A stretch of 49,448 bases of DNA from positions 1 through 49,448 of the forward strand of contig JAKLJI010000024.1 in the NCBI GenBank assembly GCA_023151275.1, read 5' to 3'. Under the pieces are notes generated by a model. The model was not told where the DNA came from and did no database searches. It saw nothing but the letters and a program-made list of their open reading frames with translations. Below are positions 26,943 through 35,241 of this stretch, piece by piece (position 1 is the first letter of the stretch; each line of letters starts with the position of its first letter). The DNA is from Bacteroidia bacterium. Lineage in GTDB: Bacteria > Bacteroidota > Bacteroidia > UKL13-3. The translations under genes were made by a program, and so were the position numbers.

Positions 26943-27608
26943 ATGCCAAGAGTCTTTATCATAGGCGACATCCACGGTTGTTGTAAAACATTTACAAAAC
27001 TCCTGACAGATGTTATTGCTCTTCGGAAATCCGATAAAATTTATTGTCTTGGAGATTATATCGACCGGGGTCCAAACAGCAAAGGTGTTATTGATTTCAT
27101 TCTGCATCTCCGGAATTCGGGGTATTCCATACATACCTTGCGCGGTAACCACGAGCAACTCCTGTTAAATTCAGAATCCAATCCCCGCATCAAAGAGCTT
27201 TGGCTGAACAATGGCGGCGATAAAGCACTCCAAAGCTTTGGAGCCAAATCCATTCTGGACCTGGATAAAAAATACAGGAATTTTTTCAGACGAACCAAGC
27301 ATTTCATTCAAACCAAACACTTTATTTTGGCCCATGCCGGACTGAATTTTGCTGCCCCAAACCCCTTGACTGATAAGGAAGCAATGTTATGGATAAGAAA
27401 TTTCCCTGTTGATTTGAACTACTTAAATGGAAAAATCCTGATCCATGGGCACACTCCAAAATCCAGAGAGTTTATCCTTTCACAGCCCTTTCAAAGTCCG
27501 GTGAATCTGGATGGTGGCTGTGTTTACAAAGGACGAGAAGGTATGGGAAGTTTGTTTGCACTCAATTTTAACGAAAGAACATTTTTGGAAGTGGAGAACA
27601 TCGATTGA
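26943..27608 (+). CDS. Calcineurin-like Ser/Thr-type protein phosphatase
   Basis: 221 residues. All signature motifs of the PPP/ApaH-like fold are present in order: GDIHG (8-12), GDYIDRG (about 37-43), RGNHE (about 66-70), HAG and HGHT, giving a two-metal active site. Bacterial members such as PrpA/PrpB dephosphorylate proteins or hydrolyse diadenosine tetraphosphate; the substrate here is not defined. It is a single-gene unit, upstream of the hip operon but 300 bases away. Confidence 0.92.
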   Translation: MPRVFIIGDIHGCCKTFTKLLTDVIALRKSDKIYCLGDYIDRGPNSKGVIDFILHLRNSGYSIHTLRGNHEQLLLNSESNPRIKELWLNNGGDKALQSFGAKSILDLDKKYRNFFRRTKHFIQTKHFILAHAGLNFAAPNPLTDKEAMLWIRNFPVDLNYLNGKILIHGHTPKSREFILSQPFQSPVNLDGGCVYKGREGMGSLFALNFNERTFLEVENID

Positions 27609-27832
27609 TTGCCTGGTGATTCAAAAACTAATAGTCCGAGATATTAACACGGAAACAACATTGTAAACCCGAAGGAACACTTCCCTTCCTATGGATTTTA
27701 GGAATTGCAGCTTTTGGTAAAAACAACCAAGAACTAAACCTGAAACGGAAACAATACAGCCAGATCGGTTGCAAAACTCAGGGATTGTCCCGATGAAAAG
27801 CTTCACCTTAGCACAAAGCAACCCGACACAAG

Positions 27833-27848
27833 GTGCTTTTTAATGCAC
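27833..27848. promoter_or_regulatory. Putative HipB operator, distal site
   Basis: GTGCTTTTTAATGCAC, an imperfect palindrome. Read on the minus strand it matches the proximal site at 14 of 16 positions. It lies 30 bases upstream of the -7 element. Confidence 0.6.
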
Positions 27849-27877
27849 TTTATACTAACAAAATAGAACAAATCGAC

Positions 27878-27885
27878 TAACTTTG
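27878..27885 (+). promoter_or_regulatory. -7 element TAACTTTG of the hip operon
   Basis: Exact TAnnTTTG match 20 bases before the hipB ATG and between two copies of the putative operator. No TTTG at -33. Confidence 0.55.
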
Positions 27886-27894
27886 CATCATAAC

Positions 27895-27910
27895 ATGCAT
27901 TAAAATGCAC
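27895..27910. promoter_or_regulatory. Putative HipB operator, proximal site overlapping the hipB start codon
   Basis: ATGCATTAAAATGCAC contains TGCATT-AA-AATGCA, six-base arms with a two-base centre. The hipB ATG is inside the right arm. The distance to the distal site is 62 bases centre to centre, about six helical turns, so dimers could sit on the same DNA face. Confidence 0.6.
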
Positions 27911-28123
27911 TTTCATCAACTTATTAAAACCCTGAAAGAACGCAGAGAAGCCCTTCAAGTAACACAATATGATTTGGCAGAACTAGCGGGAGTTGGCCTC
28001 CGAACCTTGAAACAAGTGGAGAGCGGAAAAGGAAATCCAACGGTCATTACCCTCCAAAAAATTGCAGATGTTTTGGGAATGGAGCTTTGCCTGAAAGTAA
28101 AAGCAACTAAATCGGATATATGA
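27905..28123 (+). CDS. hipB: HipB-like XRE-family antitoxin/repressor
   Basis: 72 residues forming one helix-turn-helix of the XRE type (about 10-66: VTQYDLAELAGVGLRTLKQ, then GKGNPTVITL). It lacks the C-terminal tail of E. coli HipB. It is the first gene of a three-gene operon with a split HipA, the hipBST arrangement, and ends with ATGA overlapping hipS. Two similar palindromes flank its promoter, one over its own start codon, so autorepression is expected. Confidence 0.88.
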   Translation: MHFHQLIKTLKERREALQVTQYDLAELAGVGLRTLKQVESGKGNPTVITLQKIADVLGMELCLKVKATKSDI

Positions 28124-28443
28124 GGGCAGCAAAAGTTCTATTCAAGGAAGAAGAAGCAGGAGTTCTTACCCAGCTAAACGATGGTTCCTTTTTGTTCCGG
28201 TACAACCAAACCTGGCTTGCAAATTCAGATAAGCCCCCAATCAGTTTAAGCCTACCTAAGTCGGAAAGGGAATTCCAATCAAAGTACCTTTTCCCTTTTT
28301 TTTACAACTTGCTTCCGGAGGGCTCAAACCGGAAAGTTGCCTGCCAACTCAACCGCATCGATTTGGACGATGATTTTGGCTTGTTGATGTTGAGCGCCAA
28401 ATACGATTGCATTGGTGCAATAAAGATTATTAAAATCGGATAA
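28120..28443 (+). CDS. hipS: HipS-like small protein (HipA N-terminal subdomain 1)
   Basis: 107 residues matching only the N-terminal subdomain of HipA (couple_hipA): the run ISLSLPKSER, the FFYNLLPEGSNR motif (about 60-71) and the short beta-rich C-terminus. It carries no kinase residues. In the characterised E. coli O127 HipBST system the equivalent HipS is the antitoxin that blocks HipT, while HipB assists. The four-base overlap with hipB and the two-base gap to hipT point to strict co-expression. Confidence 0.85.
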   Translation: MRAAKVLFKEEEAGVLTQLNDGSFLFRYNQTWLANSDKPPISLSLPKSEREFQSKYLFPFFYNLLPEGSNRKVACQLNRIDLDDDFGLLMLSAKYDCIGAIKIIKIG

Positions 28444-28445
28444 GT

Positions 28446-29432
28446 ATGAAGTTGCCTCAATTTACGCATTGTCCCGGCACCTTGGCTGAGGGTTTTTCAT
28501 GCTTCAGCAGAACCGCATTAAACAGGGTTTTTCAGGGCAAAAAAGTCAGCCCGATTTTACCTTATGATTCACCCGATTTCATAATCGGAAACACAAGGGA
28601 ATTTGATGAAAACCGAAAGCATATTTCCATCTCCGGGGTACAAGAAAAATTCTCAGTTTTGCTGGAGAAAAATAAATTACGTCTAACCCAAAAAGGAGAG
28701 CAAGGAACTTATATTCTGAAACCTATTCCAAGTGCAGGAAAAAGAAGAAATCAGATGCCCACAAACGAGCATGTAACCATGCAACTCGCACGACAGGTAT
28801 ATGGCATTGAAACGGCAGAAAATGCGTTGCTTTTCTTTCAGGATGGTTCACCGGCCTATATCACCAAAAGGTTTGATGTAAAAGCTGATGGTACAAAATG
28901 GGCTCAAGATAACATGGCAAGCTTGGCCCAAAGAACGCCTCAATCTCATGGAGACCACTACAAGTACCTTGGCAATTACCAGGAACTTTTTGTTTTGCTT
29001 CAGCGGCATTTACCAAGCTATAAAACAGAAGCCCCTAAATTATTTAAACTGCTTCTGTTTAATTTTCTGTTCTCAAATGGGGACGCCCATCTCAAGAACT
29101 TCTCCATTCTTGAAACTTCTTTTGGGGATTATCGCTTGAGTCCTGCGTATGATTTACTCAATAGTCGCATCCACGTAGAAGATAACAAGTTTGCCTTGGA
29201 AGATGGACTATTGCCCAAAAATTTAAGTAAAGGAAAAATTGGAGTCCAATTTGCCAAGCTTGCAGAATTGGCCGGAATCAGCCCAAAAATATTCAAAGAC
29301 AGCATGACCTTAATGCTAACCAAATCGGAATCGGTAGAAAAATTGGTTGCAGCATCTTTCTTAGATTCAAGCACCAAAAGAAGCTATATCCAACTGTATC
29401 AGGGACGCTTGAAGGAATTGAAAAAGGGTTAA
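28446..29432 (+). CDS. hipT: HipT-like Ser/Thr kinase toxin
   Basis: 328 residues covering the HipA kinase core without its first subdomain. The Gly-rich loop reads HISISGVQEKF (S61 and S63), the SIS motif whose serines are autophosphorylated in HipT. K92 (YILKPIP) fits the ATP-binding Lys; N-G-D-A-H-L-K-N at 211-218 gives the catalytic D213, and SPAYDLL the metal-binding D236. All kinase residues are present, so it should be active. Known HipT phosphorylates tryptophanyl-tRNA synthetase and HipA glutamyl-tRNA synthetase; the target here is unknown. It is the last gene of the operon. Confidence 0.9.
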   Translation: MKLPQFTHCPGTLAEGFSCFSRTALNRVFQGKKVSPILPYDSPDFIIGNTREFDENRKHISISGVQEKFSVLLEKNKLRLTQKGEQGTYILKPIPSAGKRRNQMPTNEHVTMQLARQVYGIETAENALLFFQDGSPAYITKRFDVKADGTKWAQDNMASLAQRTPQSHGDHYKYLGNYQELFVLLQRHLPSYKTEAPKLFKLLLFNFLFSNGDAHLKNFSILETSFGDYRLSPAYDLLNSRIHVEDNKFALEDGLLPKNLSKGKIGVQFAKLAELAGISPKIFKDSMTLMLTKSESVEKLVAASFLDSSTKRSYIQLYQGRLKELKKG

Positions 29433-29810
29433 ACCCGATTCATCACGAAGCTATTGAAGCTTGATAAGCTCTTAACCTTGTGTTTTCAGCAGGAATGAAC
29501 AACTCTTCATGCATGCACCAGAAATTTTTCCAAGTAAATAGGGCTTGCTGTTAAATTCAGATCTGCATTAGATTCGAGGATAAGGCTGGCAGATAGTACT
29601 TTGGTACAGCTGTCCAGGCATATCCGAAGAAGATAATGCGGAGCTGGATTAGCGAATCAAAAAGAATGCCGCAAGGCCGAAGACTGTAAAATCTACAAAA
29701 ACCGTTTCAAAGCCTTGCAGAAGAATGTTCCATCCACGATTTAAATTCTTTTCAATCAGCAAATTGAGCGTTAATCAGCAAGCCCTACATATTTACTAAT
29801 TTGCGTTACC
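29433..29810. other. Gene-free stretch, possibly a transposase remnant
   Basis: About 380 bases with no intact gene. Around 29580-29680 one frame reads YFGTAVQAYPKKIMRSW between stops, which has transposase-like flavour but is too short to assign. This stretch leads into the decayed nucleotidyltransferase pair. Confidence 0.35.
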
Positions 29811-30205
29811 ATGAGTTCAATTGAAATAAGATGGCAACAAAGGTTGCAGAACTTTTCTAAAGCAATGGGCCATTTAAAATTGCGCTAACTATTGAACATT
29901 CCGATATGGTGCAAAAGGCCGGCATTATTCAACTGTTTGAAATGAGTTTTGAACTTGCCTGGAAATTGCTGAAAGATTACCTGGGGGAACAGGGGTTTCA
30001 GGATGTTAAATCACCAAGAGCAGCACTAAAAAAGGCCCTTGAAGTTGGCTTGATTCAACATGGACACGAATGGATGCACTTGTTGGAGGACAGAAACCTG
30101 ACAAATCAGATTTACGAGGAAGAAAAAGCAAATGAAATGATTCAATACTTCCCCATATTGAAGGAATTGCAACTCACCTTCCATCAAAAGCACCAGGAGA
30201 ACTGA
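29811..30205 (+). pseudogene. Frameshifted HI0074-type nucleotidyltransferase partner (HEPN-like helical bundle)
   Basis: From the ATG at 29811 the frame reads MSSIEIRWQQRLQNFSKAMG and stops at 29886-29888. The rest of the family sequence (ALTIEHSDMVQKAG, then FEMSFELAWKLLKDYL) continues in another reading frame to 30205. The two halves align end to end with the expected 130-residue family, so a one-base indel near 29870-29884 broke the gene. A 99-residue product from the ATG at 29906 is still possible but lacks the first helix. The intact protein pairs with a small MNT-type nucleotidyltransferase. Confidence 0.8.
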
Positions 30206-30206
30206 G

Positions 30207-30335
30207 TTGGTAATCAGACCCGGTGAGTTGGAGTTGATTTGCTTCATTCTTGAAAAGGAATTTGAGATTGAGCAAGCCCTTATTTTTGGCAGCAGGGCAA
30301 AAGGCAATTACCAACAAGTTGTGCCATCATTTTAA
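30207..30335 (+). pseudogene. Truncated MNT-type nucleotidyltransferase (HI0073-like)
   Basis: From a TTG two bases after the previous stop, 42 residues read like the start of a minimal nucleotidyltransferase, including ALIFGSRAKGNYQQ. The normal continuation with the catalytic G-S-D-x-D motif is missing: after residue 37 the sequence diverges and stops. With no catalytic aspartates the protein cannot work. Together with the frameshifted partner this is a dead module. Confidence 0.75.
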
Positions 30336-30496
30336 AACCCTTCCGCAGCCCCAAGCAACAGATTTTTAGGATAGGATAAGCGTATACTAAGACCGATAGA
30401 GCAAATTTTGCTAATCGCCAATTTAAGGTTAAACAGCCAAAACAAGCATTATTTTGCGTATTTTAACCAACTAAAAATTGAAAGCATTCTTATCAA

Positions 30497-30940
30497 ATGA
30501 ATCAAGATCCGGAACAAATAGCTAGAGATAACATTGACAAACAATTGATAGCTTGTGGTTGGGTTATTCAGGACAAAGACAAAATAAACCTGAATGCGGC
30601 TCTTGGTGTTGTTGTTCGCTACTATTTGACCCAGGACGGAAAAGAAACAGATTATGTTTTATTCATTGATAAGAAGCCAGTTGGCGTAATTGAAGCAAAG
30701 CGAGAAGAAGAAGGACACCGACTGACAACCGTTGAAGAACAATCAAACGAATACGCTAACAGCAAACTCAAATATCTGAATAACGACCCTTTGCCTTTCG
30801 TGTATGAAAGCACAGGTGATGTAACAAGATTCACAGACTTTCGTGACCCAAAGCCACGTTCAAGACCAGTTTTTACTTTTCACAGACCAGAAACTTTCAG
30901 GACTTGGCTGAAAACCGAAAAATCGCTTCGGGTAATTTAA
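30497..30940 (+). pseudogene. HsdR N-terminal fragment (type I restriction endonuclease), cut by a stop codon
   Basis: 147 residues matching the start of type I restriction subunit R: EQIARDNIDKQLIACGW, then the nuclease core TDYVLFIDKKPVGVIEAKRE with the D...E-x-K residues, and FHRPETFRTWL. A full HsdR has 800-1100 residues. The stop at 30938-30940 falls just before the linker to the helicase, and the same frame continues with degraded HsdR sequence to about 31070. No HsdM or HsdS is present. The fragment could be expressed as a nuclease-like domain, but loss of function is more likely. Confidence 0.82.
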
Positions 30941-31603
30941 TTGGATACTCCAGTTTTGCAAAGGTGGATTTTAGAGAATCCCAAATTAAGATCATCACAA
31001 AACTGGGAAGTTCTTAAGGAGAAGGCTTTAATTCAAATGGAAACGGGTTTTGATAAAACCTTTACTGAGTGTGTGAGGATACCACCCAAGGAGCGCCATA
31101 TTTGTTTGGGCATAAAAGATGGTACACAGAAGTTTGGACTTATTATTTTCTTGGAAGTTAAAAATAAAGTTGCTATTCTTAAATTAATACGACAAAATAG
31201 TCTTGAAACCCATCAATTTTCATTAATAAATGTAAATTTTATGCCACATGAAGGAAAACGCATTTTAAAGTACTTCGGAGAAACTTACGAAACATACGAA
31301 GTTGCCTTGCCAATTGAAATTAATTTGGGGCAAACGCCCACCATGATATTTGATTTTGAATTTCCAGGGTCTACAACCAAAGAAAAGGTAGAATTTACCT
31401 CATTAGGAAACAATAACAAGAAAGCCATCCTGCAACCCTATGGCATTGATTTTATGGTGGTAAATTCAAATTGCTTTCTGATGCAATTTCAAATGGTAGA
31501 AGAGCTCATAGACGATGATGCCGAAATGTTTATTGGGGTAGCAAAGTTTGATGCCACATTCCCTAGCCACTATCAAGGACAAGAATTAATTTATCACTTC
31601 TAA
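30941..31603 (+). CDS. Chimeric open frame: degraded HsdR helicase start joined to an unknown domain
   Basis: In the same frame as the HsdR fragment and directly after its stop. Residues about 28-43 (EKALIQMETGFDKTFTE) match the HsdR motif I region PRALIQMATGSGKTFTA closely, but the P-loop Gly-Lys context is destroyed. From about residue 44 the sequence no longer resembles a helicase and becomes an unrecognised, beta-rich 175-residue protein. An internal ATG at 31241 could start a 120-residue product. The junction near 31070 probably marks a deletion or recombination point. Neighbouring genes are equally AT-rich and unrecognised. Confidence 0.55.
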   Translation: MDTPVLQRWILENPKLRSSQNWEVLKEKALIQMETGFDKTFTECVRIPPKERHICLGIKDGTQKFGLIIFLEVKNKVAILKLIRQNSLETHQFSLINVNFMPHEGKRILKYFGETYETYEVALPIEINLGQTPTMIFDFEFPGSTTKEKVEFTSLGNNNKKAILQPYGIDFMVVNSNCFLMQFQMVEELIDDDAEMFIGVAKFDATFPSHYQGQELIYHF

Positions 31604-31613
31604 TTTTAATCAA

Positions 31614-31769
31614 ATGACATATAAATGGATGGTCTCATTTAACTTGCCAGGACAGGGAGCTAAACTGTTTAAAGAAACCATTGAAGCTACGCAATGGTCT
31701 TATGCTAAAGCCATGCTGGAAGCAAAATATCAAGGGATAGTTATTAAGAATTATACACCTGTGAGGTAG
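31614..31769 (+). CDS. Small hypothetical protein, 51 residues
   Basis: MTYKWMVSFNLPGQGAK at the start, then a helix with ATQWSYAKAMLEAKY and a short strand ending YTPVR. The strand-helix-strand pattern and good codon flow suggest a real small protein. It starts 10 bases after the preceding stop. No family recognised. Confidence 0.55.
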   Translation: MTYKWMVSFNLPGQGAKLFKETIEATQWSYAKAMLEAKYQGIVIKNYTPVR

Positions 31770-31812
31770 AGGAATAATATTTCAACTTTATAATAATTCA
31801 AATAACAAATTT

Positions 31813-32373
31813 ATGAATAACATAAAACATCAATTAGCAAATCAACCATTTTACACTCCTAACTGGGAGGTAAAGTATTTACTTTTAGGAACCTTTAATC
31901 CTGACGGAGGAGAATTAGTAAAGTACTATTACGGAAGGCCTAAAAATCAAACATGGAGAATTTTATCAGAACTATTTTCTGAGGATTTTGACCCAAAGAA
32001 GGATGATTTTTTAAACAAGCTAAAGTTACATAAAATAGCCTGCATGGATATGATACACCAGGTTAATTCACCCTCAAATAGATTAAATGAAATTTTAGGA
32101 AAGAGTTATAAGGATACTGCCATAATCAATAAGTTTGTAAATAGGACATATAGAACAGATTCTATTCTTCAAGTAATAGCTAATAATAACAACATACAAG
32201 TATTTTCAACATGGGGAAATGGTTTAAAACTAAAGGACTGGAAAAACGAGGTTAATAAAATTCAAGAAATTATACCACTTGTATCTCCAAGCTTGGCCGC
32301 CCGAGTACCTAAAGGCACCAACAAATACAACTATATGCTGAATGATTGGAAAATAAAATTTAATCTAGGATAA
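31813..32373 (+). CDS. Uracil-DNA-glycosylase-superfamily protein (deoxyinosine glycosylase-like)
   Basis: 186 residues. YLLLGTFNPDG near residues 22-32, followed by YYYGRPKNQTWRIL, matches the superfamily motif 1 and the Y-Y-G/A-H-P-R-N-x-F-W signature of the DNA-deoxyinosine glycosylase/Mug group. VSPSLAARVP near the C-terminus resembles the S/T-S-P-A motif 2 that holds the DNA minor groove. It should remove a damaged or modified base, although the substrate cannot be told and similar proteins of unknown activity exist in mobile regions. It lies between unrecognised genes in the accessory block, 14 bases before the next gene. Confidence 0.7.
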   Translation: MNNIKHQLANQPFYTPNWEVKYLLLGTFNPDGGELVKYYYGRPKNQTWRILSELFSEDFDPKKDDFLNKLKLHKIACMDMIHQVNSPSNRLNEILGKSYKDTAIINKFVNRTYRTDSILQVIANNNNIQVFSTWGNGLKLKDWKNEVNKIQEIIPLVSPSLAARVPKGTNKYNYMLNDWKIKFNLG

Positions 32374-32387
32374 TTTTTTATTTAAAT

Positions 32388-33386
32388 ATGAAACAAGGGC
32401 AACGCTGGCAAGGTAAAATCAGACTCAAACCCAAATTTAATGAGGAAGCCACCCATCTTTTACCAGATGGATGGTTAGACTTTGGAATTTACCATGAGCT
32501 GCATGAGAAGGTAGTTTTTGAGTCTTGGGGTCATCCCCATTTTGCCGAATTAACATTTGCCCTCAGGTCAGGTATTGGTGGTTTATCTGAGGTAAAATAT
32601 TTGTTTCATTATTCAACCAATACCACCAATAATGATCAAACTACCTTTGTTTTAGACTTCCAACACTTATGTCTCACCCCCAGCCATTGTATCTTTCTTT
32701 GTGAGGTATCAATGTTTTTTAGAAATGTGATTTGTTTAAAGGATGAGGATGAACTGTTAGATGCTTATAGCCTGAACCTCTTAATAGAATTTGAGACCCA
32801 AAACAAGCTCGAAAAGGTACTTAAAAGATTAGCTCAGGCGCATCAAATTCCTACTTGGCAATTAGGTAATTCTGAGACTTTGTTGGATTATCAAGAGGAT
32901 GAAATTGGTTGGATGCTAATGGGCAAAGCCAATTTAAAGTATTACAGCACCCTGCGATTTATCCAACGCAATGGTGAAGAACATAACACGATGTTTAGTA
33001 GTAAGGGCAAACGAAACTTCACTACCACGAGCAGATTATTCATACAAAGAGAGTTCTTTGATTATGTATTATACCTAGATCATCCTCAGAAAAATGAGTA
33101 TTACACCATTAGTATTGATGATCAAATAGATAGTTTCCAAACATTTTTATCTGATTTTAAAGGCAATGCCATACACCTTGAGCATACACTTTTAATTTCA
33201 GGAATGATTCTCATTTTTTGCCGAGTTAAAATTGGTCTAACTGATGATGAATTTGACTTTTACCACTGCTGCTTAAGTTTTAAATCATCAAACCTTAGCT
33301 TTCAAAAAATTTCTGAGCACTTTCTTATCAATCAACCTGATTACTGGAATCTACAAGAGGTTGAAATTGGCTATTTGGCGAAGTAG
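32388..33386 (+). CDS. Hypothetical protein, 332 residues
   Basis: No family recognised. The protein is soluble, without signal peptide or membrane segment. It is rich in aromatic and acidic residues, with Cys scattered and not in a metal-binding pattern. It starts 14 bases after the glycosylase-like gene, so co-transcription is likely. AT-rich codon use resembles the genes before it and differs from guaB. A GC-rich repeat on the opposite strand begins directly after its stop. Confidence 0.65.
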   Translation: MKQGQRWQGKIRLKPKFNEEATHLLPDGWLDFGIYHELHEKVVFESWGHPHFAELTFALRSGIGGLSEVKYLFHYSTNTTNNDQTTFVLDFQHLCLTPSHCIFLCEVSMFFRNVICLKDEDELLDAYSLNLLIEFETQNKLEKVLKRLAQAHQIPTWQLGNSETLLDYQEDEIGWMLMGKANLKYYSTLRFIQRNGEEHNTMFSSKGKRNFTTTSRLFIQREFFDYVLYLDHPQKNEYYTISIDDQIDSFQTFLSDFKGNAIHLEHTLLISGMILIFCRVKIGLTDDEFDFYHCCLSFKSSNLSFQKISEHFLINQPDYWNLQEVEIGYLAK

Positions 33387-33399
33387 TACACCTTACCTG

Positions 33400-33550
33400 G
33401 TTAGTTTCTGCCCCCCTCCGCCTGAGGGGCAGGAGACAGTACCCCACAGGATGGCGGATTAGCTTTGCGGCTGAAGGCAGGCGACCAAAGGAAGCCCTGG
33501 CAGCAGCCTGCAAAACTTATGCGCCAGCCGAGGAGTACAGGCGGATGACC
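33400..33550 (-). repeat. GC-rich structured dispersed repeat, copy D
   Basis: Read on the minus strand it follows copies A and B: ATCCGCCTGTACTCCTC, GGCTG, AGGGCTTCC, GGTCGCC (33480-33486), CCGC and GTGGGGTAC. Stem TTTGC-GGCTG/CAGCC-GCAAA (33464-33473 with 33504-33514, one bulge). It separates the accessory block from guaB. Confidence 0.75.
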
Positions 33551-33551
33551 C

Positions 33552-33608
33552 GGCTAAAAGGGCTGCACGAAATTGAGAAGTGGAACCAATCTTCCGGCCC
33601 TTTTAGCC
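33552..33608. repeat. 12-base perfect inverted repeat beside copy D
   Basis: GGCTAAAAGGGC (33552-33563) and GCCCTTTTAGCC (33597-33608) with a 33-base spacer. Long arms make it a possible element terminus or a second hairpin; no U-run follows directly. Confidence 0.7.
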
Positions 33609-33613
33609 AGGCC

Positions 33614-33651
33614 CAAAAAAAGCCGACAATCTTATGGAGATGCCGGCTTTT
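33614..33651 (-). terminator. Intrinsic terminator of guaB
   Basis: On the minus strand: AAAAGCCG, loop, CGGCTTTTTTT. Stem arms 33618-33625 and 33644-33651. It begins about 30 bases after the guaB stop. Confidence 0.85.
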
Positions 33652-33679
33652 GGTTTTAGTTAGAATGAATTCGTATGAA

Positions 33680-35155
33680 TTAACTGCGACTGTAATTAGG
33701 CGCTTCTTTGGTAATGGTGATATCGTGTGCGTGACTTTCTTTGGCTCCGGCCGGAGTTATTTTTACGAAGCGACCTTTCTCTTGCAATTCTTCAACGGTT
33801 GCTGAACCGCAGTATCCCATGCCGGCTCTTAGTCCACCAACAAACTGATAAACAACTTCTTTGAGATACCCTTTGTAAGGCACAATGCCCACAATGCCTT
33901 CGGGAACCAATTTTGCAATTTCGTCTTCGGCATCCTGGAAATAACGGTCTTTGCTTCCTTCTTTCATGGCTTCAATGGAGCCCATGCCGCGGTAAGATTT
34001 GAACTTACGTCCTTCGTAAATTACGGTCTCGCCCGGGCTTTCTTCAACACCTGCAAAGATAGAACCGCTCATAACCGTGCTTGCTCCTGCTGCGAGGGCT
34101 TTTACCACATCACCGCTGTAGCGAATTCCACCATCGGCAATAACGGGAACACCGCTGCCTTTGATGGCTTTTGCCGAATCGTAAACGGCAGTAAGCTGTG
34201 GAACACCGATGCCGGCAATGATTCGTGTGGTACAAATTGAACCGGGACCAACACCTACTTTAACGGCATCAACACCTACATCTACCAAGGCTTTGGCAGC
34301 ATCTCCGGTGGCTATGTTTCCTGCAACAATATCAATGTTTGTGAATTGCTTGCGGATGCGTGCAACTTCGTTCATTACACCACGGGAATGGCCATGTGCA
34401 GTATCAATGATTACCAAATCAACTCCGGCTTTCACCAATGCACTGATACGACTTTCAGTTTCTGCTGAAACACCAACAGCTGCGCCAACAATCAAACGAC
34501 CATGCTTGTCTTTGCAAGCCATGGGATGATCTTTTATTTTGAGAATATCCTTGTAGGTGATAAGGCCAATAAGTTTGCCCTCTTTATCAATAACAGGAAG
34601 CTTTTCGATTTTAAATTCCTGAAGAATGGTTTCAGCCTTTTGCAGGTCTGTGCCTTCGGGAGCAGTAATCAAACCTTCGCGAGTCATTACCTCACTTACC
34701 TGCTTGCTCATGTCCTTTTCAAAGCGTAAGTCGCGGTTGGTAAGTATTCCCACCAATTTGCCATTGTCGTTTACAATGGGAATTCCACCGATTTTGTTTT
34801 CACTCATCATGCGGGTAGCATCTTTGAGTGTGGCTGATTCGTGCAAGGTAAGCGGGTCGATGATCATTCCACTCTCGCTACGTTTTACGCGACGCACCTC
34901 ATCGGCTTGTCTGTCGATGCTCATGTTTTTGTGAAGGATTCCCACCCCACCTTGTTGCGCAAGCGCAATGGCCAAACGGGATTCGGTTACCGTATCCATA
35001 GCTGCGGAGAGCATCGGAATTTTGATACGTATATTTCGGGTAAGTTGGCTTGAAGTATTTACTTCACGGGGAAGCACTTCTGAGTAGGCTGGTAACAGAA
35101 GAACGTCGTCGTACGTAAGTCCTTCACCGTAAAATTTTTGGGAATCGTTAAACAT
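33680..35155 (-). CDS. guaB: Inosine-5'-monophosphate dehydrogenase
   Basis: 491 residues from MFNDSQKFY; a 58-residue upstream extension of the frame runs into the promoter and the MFS gene and is rejected. The TIM barrel carries the catalytic loop GPGSICTTR with C308, preceded by two CBS domains (about 95-210) that sense purine nucleotides. The flap and the C-terminal [13 protein letters not shown] and [11 protein letters not shown] regions are normal. It oxidises IMP to XMP, the committed step of GMP synthesis. The gene has a textbook Bacteroidota promoter and its own terminator. Confidence 0.97.
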   Translation of the reverse strand: MFNDSQKFYGEGLTYDDVLLLPAYSEVLPREVNTSSQLTRNIRIKIPMLSAAMDTVTESRLAIALAQQGGVGILHKNMSIDRQADEVRRVKRSESGMIIDPLTLHESATLKDATRMMSENKIGGIPIVNDNGKLVGILTNRDLRFEKDMSKQVSEVMTREGLITAPEGTDLQKAETILQEFKIEKLPVIDKEGKLIGLITYKDILKIKDHPMACKDKHGRLIVGAAVGVSAETESRISALVKAGVDLVIIDTAHGHSRGVMNEVARIRKQFTNIDIVAGNIATGDAAKALVDVGVDAVKVGVGPGSICTTRIIAGIGVPQLTAVYDSAKAIKGSGVPVIADGGIRYSGDVVKALAAGASTVMSGSIFAGVEESPGETVIYEGRKFKSYRGMGSIEAMKEGSKDRYFQDAEDEIAKLVPEGIVGIVPYKGYLKEVVYQFVGGLRAGMGYCGSATVEELQEKGRFVKITPAGAKESHAHDITITKEAPNYSRS

Positions 35156-35183
35156 GGCAAATAAGGAATGATTATTTGCCGGG

Positions 35184-35214
35184 CAAAGATAAGCGGATTT
35201 ATGCCATAACCAAA
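35184..35214 (-). promoter_or_regulatory. guaB promoter
   Basis: On the minus strand TTTG (35211-35214), exactly 19 bases, then TATCTTTG (35184-35191). Both match the Bacteroidota primary sigma consensus perfectly. The ATG is 28 bases downstream. Confidence 0.85.
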
Positions 35215-35241
35215 AAGGAGGCTTTATTCTTTCATTAAGCC

